64,000 bases of DNA from Defluviicoccus sp. (lineage in GTDB: Bacteria; Pseudomonadota; Alphaproteobacteria; MPNO01). Positions 55,938-64,000 of this stretch are shown here, piece by piece. Below the pieces are notes generated by a model that saw only the letters and a program-made list of their open reading frames with translations, was not told the DNA's origin and made no database searches. The first letter of the stretch is position 1; every line of letters starts with the position of its first letter. The stretch covers positions 20,049-84,048 of the forward strand of contig JAPPGP010000209.1 in NCBI GenBank assembly GCA_028821395.1, written 5' to 3'. Both the position numbers and the translations under genes were made by a program.

Positions 55938-57275
55938 ATGACCCGTCCCGAACCCCGTTCCTATTTCGCCGCGACGGCTTCATTCCAGACTGGCGAGGAC
56001 AGCCCGCGCGACTTCCTCGAACGCTGCATCGCGCGGATCGAGGCCGACGACGGGGAGGTCGGCGCCTTCGTCGCGGTCGACGCGGATGCCGCGCGCGCCG
56101 CCGCCGACGCGGCATCGGCCAGGTGGAAGGACGGGCGGGCGCGCTCCGCCATCGACGGCATGCCGGTCGGCATCAAGGACATCATGGAGACCGCCGACAT
56201 GGCGACCGAGCAGGGCTCGCCGCTCTTCGCCGGCTGGCAGGGCGGGCGCGACGCGGCGGCGGTCGTCGCGCTGCGCGAGGCCGGCGCAGTGATCCTCGGC
56301 AAGACGGTGACCACCGAGTTCGCCGCCACCCACCCGCGCGGCACCCGCAACCCCTGGGACCTGGCGCGCACGCCGGGCGGGTCGTCGAGCGGGTCGGCGG
56401 CGGCGGTCGCCTGCGGCATGGTGCCGGCGGCGCTCGGCACCCAGGTGATCGGCTCCATCCTGCGTCCGTCGAGCTTTTGCGGGGTATACGGCTTCAAGCC
56501 GAGCGTGGGCGGCATCAACCGGGGCGGCAGCTTCGACGTGTTCAGCCAGAGCTGCACCGGGACCATCGCCGCCACTCTCGACGAGACCTGGGTCGTGGCG
56601 CGTGAAATGTCTGCCCGCTGCGGCGGCGATCCGGGCTATCCCGGCCTGTCGGGCCCGAGCGTTCGGCCCGCGGCGCGGCGCCCGGGCCGCGTCGCGGTGC
56701 TCGAGACCGCGGGCTGGGAGGTCGCGAGCGACGCCGCGAAGGCGGAGCTCGCCTCGGTGCGCGGCCGGCTGGAGGCGGCGGGCATCGATTGCCTCGACCG
56801 CCGGTCGAGCGATGCGGTGGCGGCGGCCGAGGCGGCGATCGCCGATGCCGTCCCGCTGGCGCGCAGCGTCAACGCCTGGGAGACCCGCTGGCCGCTCAAC
56901 ACATACGCGCGGGACATGGACGTGGCGGGGCTGAGCGAGGTCTCGACCGAGCGCCTGGCCGAGGCCGAGACGATGACGCAGGAGCAGTACCACGGCCTGC
57001 TGGCGGACCGCGACCGCGCGCGCGCCGCCTGGGAGGCGCTCGCCGAGAGCTGCGAGATCTGCATCACCCTCGGCGCCGCGGGGCCGGCGCCGGTCGGGCT
57101 CGACTCGACCGGCGACCCGGTATTCAACGTCCCCGCCTCGCTGCTCGGCATCCCCGCCGTCACGATGCCGCTGCTGGAGACCGAAGGCCTGCCGCTCGGC
57201 CTCCAGGCGATGGGGTTCGTCAACCGCGATGCCGCGCTGTTCGCCGCCGCGGCCGGGCTGCTCACCGTGCTGTAG
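55938..57275 (+). CDS. Amidase-signature family hydrolase
   Basis: A 445-residue amidase. The catalytic Ser-cisSer-Lys triad reads K80 (GIKDIM), S149 (GGSSSGS) and S173 (GTQVIGSI). S149 and S173 are 24 residues apart, as in known members. The nucleophile loop is unusual, reading TQVIGS where most have TDTGGS. It hydrolyses a carboxamide; the substrate is unknown. AAGGAGAGG precedes the ATG, and the gene ends the TRAP operon that starts at 53039. Confidence 0.9.
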   Translation: MTRPEPRSYFAATASFQTGEDSPRDFLERCIARIEADDGEVGAFVAVDADAARAAADAASARWKDGRARSAIDGMPVGIKDIMETADMATEQGSPLFAGWQGGRDAAAVVALREAGAVILGKTVTTEFAATHPRGTRNPWDLARTPGGSSSGSAAAVACGMVPAALGTQVIGSILRPSSFCGVYGFKPSVGGINRGGSFDVFSQSCTGTIAATLDETWVVAREMSARCGGDPGYPGLSGPSVRPAARRPGRVAVLETAGWEVASDAAKAELASVRGRLEAAGIDCLDRRSSDAVAAAEAAIADAVPLARSVNAWETRWPLNTYARDMDVAGLSEVSTERLAEAETMTQEQYHGLLADRDRARAAWEALAESCEICITLGAAGPAPVGLDSTGDPVFNVPASLLGIPAVTMPLLETEGLPLGLQAMGFVNRDAALFAAAAGLLTVL

Positions 57276-57281
57276 GGCGCC

Positions 57282-59084
<1,803 letters not shown>

Positions 59085-59089
59085 CCCGG

Positions 59090-61489
59090 TCAGCCTCGCA
59101 GCACGGCCCCCGTCGCCTTCGCGACCGCGGCGACGATGCGCTCGCCGACCGCCTCGATCTCGGCATCGGTGAGCGTCGCCTCGCGCGGTTGCAGGGTGAC
59201 GCAGAGCGCGACCGATTTCCTGTCCGCGCCGAGCTCGGGTCCGCGATAGACATCGAACAGCGCCACATCCGCGATCAGCGCCTTGTCGGCGCCGCGTGCC
59301 GCGGCGGCGAGCGTCGCGCCCGGCGTGGCTTCGTCGACCACGAAGGCGAAGTCCCGCTCCACCGGCTGGAGCGCGGCCAGTTGGAGCATCGGGCGCGACG
59401 CCCCCTTCCCCGTCTTGCGCGCGGGAACCGCGTCGAGCAGCACCTCGAAGGCAGAGGCCGGCCCGCGCAGGTCGAAGCGCTCCAGCACTGCGGGATGCAC
59501 CTCGCCGAAGCGGGCGAGCGGCTTGGGGCCGAGGGTGAGCGCGGCCGCGCGGCCCGGATGGGACCAGAGGGGCGCGTCGTCGCCGAGGCGGAGATTGTGC
59601 GCCGGCACGCCCGCCGCTTCGAGCGCGGCCAGCGCGTCCGCCTTGGCGTGATAGGCATCCACCTCGGCGCGGGTGCCGGCCCAGTGCCTGGGCGCCGTGC
59701 CGCCGACGCGGAGGCCGCAGGCGGAATGGGACTGCCCGTCCGGGCCCGCGGCGTATTGCGGGCCGATCTCGAACAGCGCGATGTCGGCGATTCCGCGGGC
59801 GGCGTTGCGCGACGCCGCCTCCAGCAGATTGGGCAGGATCGAGGGGCGCATATGCGCGAGCTCGACGCTGATCGGGTTGGCGAGGCGGAGCGACGGCGCG
59901 GCGCCGAATTCTTCCGCCTTGTCGCCCGCCATGAAGGAGAACGTCACCGCCTCGGTCAGCCCGCGCGCCGCCAGCGCACGCCGCACCCGGCCGCGCCGGG
60001 CCTGGGACGGCGACCAGGCGGCGCCCGGAACCGCGGTCGCCGCGCGCAGCGGCACCGCGGGGATGGCATCGAAGCCGTTGATCCGGAGCACCTCCTCGAC
60101 GAGGTCAGCCTCGCCCTCGATGTCGGGGCGCCAGGGCGGTACCGAGGCGGTCAGGCCGTCGCCCGCGTCCTCGATTTCGAACCCGAGATCGCCCAGGATC
60201 CGCCGCGCCTCTCCGTCCTCGACCGCGACCCCGCCGAGGGTCGCGATGCGCGACTTGCGGAGCCGCAGCCTGCGCTCGTGGCCGGGCATCTCTCCCGCCA
60301 TGGTGAGCGCGCTCGCCTCGCCGCCGCAGATGTCGAGGATCAGCCTTGCGGCGACCTCCGCCCCCCACAGCGCCGAGGTCGGATCGACGCCGCGCTCGAA
60401 GCGGTAGCGGGCGTCCGAGACGATGCCGAGCTTGCGCCCGGTGGTGGCGGTACGGACGGGATCGAACAGCGCCACCTCGAGGAACACGCCCGTCGTGTCG
60501 TCGCCGCAGCCGGTCGCCTCCCCTCCCATCACCCCGCCGATGGCGAGCGCGCCGGTGTCGTCGGCGATCACCGTCATCGATGGATCGAGCTCGTAGGTCC
60601 GCCCGTCGAGCGCGGCCACGCTCTCGCCGGGGCTGGCGAAGCGCATGGTCGGGTCGCCGGCGATCCTGTCGGCGTCGAACACGTGGAGCGGGCGCGCGAG
60701 ATCGAAGGTGACGTAGTTGGTGATGTCGACCAGCGCCGAGATCGGCCGGAGCCCGATCGCGGTCAGCCGGTCCCGCAGCCATTGCGGGCTCGGCCCGTTG
60801 CGCAGATTGCGGAAGGTCCGCCCGACGACGAACGGGCAGGCATCGCCGTTGCCGTCCGGGAAGTCGCGCCGCCAGGAGAGCGGGCTCTCGAACCCGCCCT
60901 CGACCGGGGCGGCACCGAGCGGCTTGAGACGACCCATGCCGGCGGCGGCGAGGTCGCGGGCGATGCCGCGCACCCCGGCGCAGTCCGGGCGGTTCGGCGT
61001 GAGCCCGATCTCGATGACCGGATCGCCGATACCGAGCGCCTCGGCCGCCGGCGTCCCCGCAGCGAAGTCGCCGGCAAGGTCGATGATGCCCTCGTGCTCG
61101 TCCGACAAGCCGAGCTCGCGCTCGGAACACAGCATGCCGCTCGACTCGACGCCGCGGATCCTCGACTTCTTCAGCTTCGTCCCGGTGCCGGGGATCGTGC
61201 AGCCGGCGCGCGCGAACACCCCCTTCATGCCGGTCCGCGCGTTGGGCGCGCCGCAGACGACGTCGAAGCGCTCGCCGCCGCCGATCTCGACCGTGCAGAC
61301 GCTGAGCCGGTCGGCGTTGGGGTGCGGGCCGGTCTCGACCACGTCGCCGACCACGAAATCGGCGAGCGCTGCGGCCGGATCGTCGACCGCATCGACCTCC
61401 AGCCCGATCATCGACAGCCGCTCGGCGAGCGCCTCGAGCGGGGCGTCGGTGTCCAGATGGTCGCGGAGCCAGGAGAGGGTGAACTTCAC
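59090..61489 (-). CDS. pheT: Phenylalanyl-tRNA synthetase, beta subunit
   Basis: A 799-residue PheT. Residues about 40-150 form the tRNA-binding EMAP-like domain ([18 protein letters not shown]). The B3/B4 editing region, the B5 domain and a C-terminal anticodon-binding ferredoxin-like domain (PLHRL-type, here [18 protein letters not shown]) follow. It completes the alpha2beta2 enzyme. Its ATG overlaps the pheS stop (ATGA). Confidence 0.97.
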   Translation of the reverse strand: MKFTLSWLRDHLDTDAPLEALAERLSMIGLEVDAVDDPAAALADFVVGDVVETGPHPNADRLSVCTVEIGGGERFDVVCGAPNARTGMKGVFARAGCTIPGTGTKLKKSRIRGVESSGMLCSERELGLSDEHEGIIDLAGDFAAGTPAAEALGIGDPVIEIGLTPNRPDCAGVRGIARDLAAAGMGRLKPLGAAPVEGGFESPLSWRRDFPDGNGDACPFVVGRTFRNLRNGPSPQWLRDRLTAIGLRPISALVDITNYVTFDLARPLHVFDADRIAGDPTMRFASPGESVAALDGRTYELDPSMTVIADDTGALAIGGVMGGEATGCGDDTTGVFLEVALFDPVRTATTGRKLGIVSDARYRFERGVDPTSALWGAEVAARLILDICGGEASALTMAGEMPGHERRLRLRKSRIATLGGVAVEDGEARRILGDLGFEIEDAGDGLTASVPPWRPDIEGEADLVEEVLRINGFDAIPAVPLRAATAVPGAAWSPSQARRGRVRRALAARGLTEAVTFSFMAGDKAEEFGAAPSLRLANPISVELAHMRPSILPNLLEAASRNAARGIADIALFEIGPQYAAGPDGQSHSACGLRVGGTAPRHWAGTRAEVDAYHAKADALAALEAAGVPAHNLRLGDDAPLWSHPGRAAALTLGPKPLARFGEVHPAVLERFDLRGPASAFEVLLDAVPARKTGKGASRPMLQLAALQPVERDFAFVVDEATPGATLAAAARGADKALIADVALFDVYRGPELGADRKSVALCVTLQPREATLTDAEIEAVGERIVAAVAKATGAVLRG

Positions 61490-62559
61490 TGGCCGATCCC
61501 GGCGGCGACGTTCGGCATGTCGAGCGCCGAAAACCCGTAATGGCGGAGCCAGCGCAGATCGGAGTCGAAGAACGTGCGGAGATCGGGGATGCCGTATTTG
61601 AGCATCGCCACCCGCTCCACGCCGAGGCCGAAGGCGAATCCCTGGTAGCGCGCCGGGTCGATGTCGCAGTTCTCCAGCACTTTCGGGTGGACCATGCCGG
61701 ACCCCAGGATTTCGAGCCAGTCGTCGCCGGCGCCGATGGTGAGCCCGTCCGCCGATCGGCTGCAGCCGATATCGACCTCGGCCGACGGCTCGGTGAACGG
61801 GAAGAAGCTCGGGCGGAAACGCACCGGCAGGTCGTCGACGCCGAAGAATGCGCGACAGAACTCGATCAGGCAGCCCTTGAGATGGCCCATATGGGTCTCT
61901 TCGTCGATCACCAGCCCCTCGACCTGGTGGAACATCGGCGAGTGGGTGGCGTCGTGGTCGGCGCGGAAGGTGCGGCCCGGCACGACGATGCGGATCGGCG
62001 GCTTGTCGACCAGCATGGTGCGGATCTGCACCGGCGAGGTGTGGGTCCTCAGCAGCAGCCGCTCGCCGTCCTCGCCCGGCTCGAAATAGAACGTGTCGTG
62101 ATCCTGCCGGGCGGGGTGCTCGGGCGGGATGTTCAGCGCCGTGAAGTTGTGGAAGTCGTCCTCGATATCGGGGCCTTCGGCGACGGTGAAGCCCATCTGG
62201 CAGAAGATCGCCACGATCTCCTCGATCGCCTGGCTGATCGGGTGGATGCGCCCGTCCGGCTCCGGCCTCGGCGGCAGCGAGACGTCGAGCGTCTCGCCGG
62301 CGAGCCGGGCGTCGAGCGCGCCCTCCCGGAGCGCCTCGCGGCGCGCGTCGATCGCCTCGGCGACGGCGGATTTGAGCGCGTTCAGCGCCTGCCCGGCCGC
62401 CCTTCGGCCCTCGGGGGCGAGCCCGCCCAGCTCCTTCATCAGCGCGGTCACGCTTCCCCTGCGGCCGAGCGTCTCGACGCGCAGCGCTTCGAGGGAGTCG
62501 AGATCGGCCGCCGCGATCCGCGCGAGCAAGTCCGACCGAAGCCGTTCGAGGTCGTCCAT
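61486..62559 (-). CDS. pheS: Phenylalanyl-tRNA synthetase, alpha subunit
   Basis: A 357-residue class II synthetase catalytic subunit. The N-terminal coiled coil spans about 1-90. [18 protein letters not shown], the motif 2 region [11 protein letters not shown] with [12 protein letters not shown], and motif 3 [14 protein letters not shown] are intact. It charges tRNA-Phe. It lies 34 bases after rplT. In many bacteria this operon is controlled by attenuation or by L20; no phenylalanine-rich leader peptide is visible in the window. Confidence 0.97.
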   Translation of the reverse strand: MDDLERLRSDLLARIAAADLDSLEALRVETLGRRGSVTALMKELGGLAPEGRRAAGQALNALKSAVAEAIDARREALREGALDARLAGETLDVSLPPRPEPDGRIHPISQAIEEIVAIFCQMGFTVAEGPDIEDDFHNFTALNIPPEHPARQDHDTFYFEPGEDGERLLLRTHTSPVQIRTMLVDKPPIRIVVPGRTFRADHDATHSPMFHQVEGLVIDEETHMGHLKGCLIEFCRAFFGVDDLPVRFRPSFFPFTEPSAEVDIGCSRSADGLTIGAGDDWLEILGSGMVHPKVLENCDIDPARYQGFAFGLGVERVAMLKYGIPDLRTFFDSDLRWLRHYGFSALDMPNVAAGIGQ

Positions 62560-62593
62560 CCCTGAAGCCGCCGCCCGACGCGCCGCCGCCCGT

Positions 62594-62953
62594 CTAGTCC
62601 GACAGCGCCGCCTGCGCCTGCTCGACGATCGCCCTGAACGCGTCGGGCTCGTGGACGGCGAGATCGGCCAGCACCTTGCGGTCGACCTCGATCCCGGCCC
62701 GCTTCACGCCGTTCATGAACTGGGAATAGGTCAGGCCGTGCTGGCGGACGCCGGCGTTGATGCGCTGGATCCAGAGCGCGCGGAAGCTGCGCTTGCGGTT
62801 GCGCCGGTCGCGATAGGCGTATTGCAGCCCCTTCTCGACGCGCTCGATGGCGACGCGGAAGCTGGTGCGGTTGCGCTCGCGGTAGCCGGCGGCACGGGCG
62901 AGAACCTTCTTGTGCCGCGCATGGGCGGTGACGCCGCGCTTGACCCTGGACAT
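62594..62953 (-). CDS. rplT: 50S ribosomal protein L20
   Basis: A 119-residue L20 with the long basic N-terminal extension ([18 protein letters not shown]) and the globular end ([20 protein letters not shown]). It binds 23S rRNA early in large-subunit assembly and in other bacteria represses its own operon by binding a leader structure. It is ten bases after rpmI. Confidence 0.97.
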   Translation of the reverse strand: MSRVKRGVTAHARHKKVLARAAGYRERNRTSFRVAIERVEKGLQYAYRDRRNRKRSFRALWIQRINAGVRQHGLTYSQFMNGVKRAGIEVDRKVLADLAVHEPDAFRAIVEQAQAALSD

Positions 62954-62963
62954 GACGCGCTCC

Positions 62964-63161
62964 TCAGGCGTAGGGCAGGTAGGACTTCACCATCCTGGCG
63001 TCTTCCGGCGCCATGATGCGGGTCCCGCGCGCCTTGCGCTTCATCTTCTGCGTGCGCTTGCGCAGGTTGTGGCGCTTGAAGGCGAAGTTCGACCGCATCT
63101 TGCCGGTCGCGGTGGTGCGAAACCGCTTCTTCGCCCCGCTCTTGGACTTGAGCTTGGGCAT
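62964..63161 (-). CDS. rpmI: 50S ribosomal protein L35
   Basis: A 65-residue L35, starting [20 protein letters not shown] and very basic throughout. CGGAGGATGAA immediately precedes the ATG. It is separated from infC by 151 bases that hold a hairpin, so it may have its own control point or promoter within the operon. Confidence 0.97.
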   Translation of the reverse strand: MPKLKSKSGAKKRFRTTATGKMRSNFAFKRHNLRKRTQKMKRKARGTRIMAPEDARMVKSYLPYA

Positions 63162-63190
63162 TTCATCCTCCGTCTCGGGACGTGCAACGC

Positions 63191-63217
63191 GAACCGCCTC
63201 GGCATGCCCCGCGGTTC
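63191..63217 (-). promoter_or_regulatory. Hairpin in the infC-rpmI spacer
   Basis: GAACCGC (63191-63197) and GCGGTTC (63211-63217) form a perfect 7-bp stem around a 13-base loop that itself contains the palindrome GGCATGCC. It lies 30 bases upstream of rpmI. L20 and its operon are often autoregulated through RNA structure in this spacer, so this is a candidate element. Any link to L20 here is inferred. Confidence 0.4.
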
Positions 63218-63312
63218 CGGATCCTCTCGGACCCGGCCGCTTCGCCGGACGATCCCAAACAGACGGCGGGTTATAGCGGCGCGCGGCGCGGCGCGCAAGC
63301 GAGGCGCGGGCG

Positions 63313-63849
63313 CTACTTGGGCGCCATCACCATGACCATTTGCCGGCCTTCCATCTTGGGCAGCTGCTCGACCTTGGCGAGCTCCCCGAGCTCGTCGCGC
63401 ACCCGGAACAGCACCTTCAGCCCGAGATCCTGATGCGCCATCTCGCGGCCGCGGAAGCGCATGGTCACCTTGACCTTGTCGCCTTCGTCGAGGAACCGGC
63501 GGATGAAGCGCATCTTGACGTCGTAGTCGTGCCGGTCGATCGCCGGGCGGAGCTTGATCTCCTTGACCTCGATCGTCTTCTGCTTCTTGCGGGCCTCGGT
63601 CCGCTTCTTCTGGTTCTCGTATTTGAGCTTGCCGTAGTCGAGGATCTTGCAGACCGGCGGGTCGCTGTTCGGCGATACCTCGACGAGGTCGAGGCCGCGC
63701 TCTGCGGCAATCTCGATCGCATCTGCGGTGGGAAAGACACCCAGCACGGTGCCGTTGGTGTCGACGACCCTGACGGCCTGAGCCCGGATCGCCTCGTTGA
63801 CGCCGCGTTCTTCGCGAACCGGCGGCTCCATAATCGGGGGTCTTGCTAT
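63313..63849 (-). CDS. infC: Translation initiation factor IF-3, ATA start
   Basis: IF-3 of 178 residues from ATA, or 172 from the ATG at 63831. NEAIRAQAVRVVDTNGTVLG opens the N-domain, LDLVEVSPNSDPPVCKILDYG holds the linker region, and the C-domain includes VKMRFIRRFLDEGDKVKV. AAGGAG (63863-63858) lies eight bases before an in-frame ATA at 63849, but 26 before the ATG and 23 before an ATT at 63834. The ATA start gives ARPPIMEPPV, like the leader seen in alphaproteobacterial IF-3. IF-3 rejects non-standard starts, so such a codon permits self-control. Confidence 0.93.
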   Translation of the reverse strand: MARPPIMEPPVREERGVNEAIRAQAVRVVDTNGTVLGVFPTADAIEIAAERGLDLVEVSPNSDPPVCKILDYGKLKYENQKKRTEARKKQKTIEVKEIKLRPAIDRHDYDVKMRFIRRFLDEGDKVKVTMRFRGREMAHQDLGLKVLFRVRDELGELAKVEQLPKMEGRQMVMVMAPK

Positions 63850-63857
63850 GGATGCAT

Positions 63858-63863
63858 CTCCTT
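63858..63863 (-). promoter_or_regulatory. Ribosome binding site that selects the infC ATA start
   Basis: A perfect AAGGAG on the minus strand, eight bases before ATA (63849-63847). It directly abuts an ATG that opens only a three-codon frame (ATG CAT CCA TAG), which is too close to be used. No other purine-rich site lies closer to the ATG at 63831. Confidence 0.65.
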
Positions 63864-64000
63864 GGCTGTCGCGCGGGCCGGCACGGATGCGGCCCCCGCC
63901 ACCCCGCGCGGGCCGGTCAAATACATAAGCAGGTTTAGCTTTACCGTGCAGTCACCCGTCGCGGTGTTGGTGCGGGGCAGCCCCTTACGACATAAGTCTA
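63864..64000 (-). promoter_or_regulatory. Upstream region of the infC operon
   Basis: No gene is visible in the last 137 bases. It contains an AT-richer patch (about 63917-63945) suited to a promoter for the infC-rpmI-rplT-pheS-pheT-lepA transcript. It also has a 12-base direct repeat, CGCGCGGGCCGG, at 63870-63881 and 63905-63916. I cannot assign -35 and -10 boxes with confidence. Confidence 0.3.

Noticed and set aside
63832..63834. ATT as the infC start codon, as in enteric bacteria
   Set aside because: An in-frame ATT does sit next to the ATG, but the AAGGAG site is 23 bases away. ATA at 63849 has the right spacing.
63855..63857. ATG directly after the AAGGAG upstream of infC
   Set aside because: It touches the ribosome binding site and opens only a three-codon frame, so it is not usable as a gene or a credible leader peptide.
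63870..63916. 12-base direct repeat CGCGCGGGCCGG upstream of infC
   Set aside because: Two copies of a pure G/C 12-mer in GC-rich DNA, with no further copies seen; weak evidence for an operator or attachment site.

Overview
The window is a 64 kb stretch of a GC-rich, densely coding bacterial chromosome. I read it as an alphaproteobacterial heterotroph, possibly Rhodospirillales-like. The reasons are the ribF-ileS-lspA-DUF3035-M16-M16 gene order, a MutL with an endonuclease motif, an infC-rpmI-rplT-pheS-pheT cluster, several TRAP transporters, and many CoA-linked and amidohydrolase-type catabolic genes. The order-level guess is an inference from gene content. No phage, integrase, transposase or CRISPR array is visible.

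Layout. Positions 1-17300 are a mosaic of short transcription units: the N-terminus of an amidohydrolase, a LysR regulator, a D-tartrate dehydratase-like enolase-superfamily enzyme, tRNA-Arg(ACG), a flavin reductase, panB-panC, rlmI, two overlapping glutathione transferases, an EamA exporter, a class III CoA-transferase, an esterase, a secreted HExxH protein, an AlkA-type glycosylase, gluQ, an acyl-CoA ligase, an enoyl-CoA hydratase, an alpha/beta hydrolase and an isochorismatase-like amidase. Positions 17175-22604 hold a TRAP transporter locus that has undergone a tandem segmental duplication. It carries two binding-protein genes, two small-permease genes, one intact and one truncated large permease, and a truncated second copy of the isochorismatase gene.

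Positions 22664-34304 carry fatty-acid and xenobiotic catabolism genes: an AlkK-like ligase, metY, an alpha/beta hydrolase, an acyl-CoA dehydrogenase/APH-fold kinase/DUF6285 operon, a DUF1989 protein, a Rieske dioxygenase alpha/beta pair and a large DUF2339 membrane protein. Positions 34505-45128 form a tightly packed eight-gene operon read on the minus strand: ribF-ileS-lspA-DUF3035 lipoprotein-M16-M16-pgi-mutL. Positions 45254-52904 carry a VOC protein, rpsU with a terminator, bioB-bioA, an AarF/UbiB-type kinase, an M3 oligopeptidase, an SDR, a small exported protein and tRNA-Ser(GGA). Positions 53039-57275 are a second TRAP transporter operon ending in an amidase. Positions 57282-63849 are the translation operon infC-rpmI-rplT-pheS-pheT-lepA on the minus strand.

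Most striking are the duplicated TRAP locus, with a 922-bp perfectly identical tract between otherwise diverged copies, and an infC whose only well-placed start codon is ATA. Also notable are five of nine convergent gene pairs that overlap by exactly 4 bp through their stop codons, a C14 homopolymer inside ribF, and a probable CTG start in a CTGA overlap for an M16 protease. I did not find a convincing wholly new multi-gene system.
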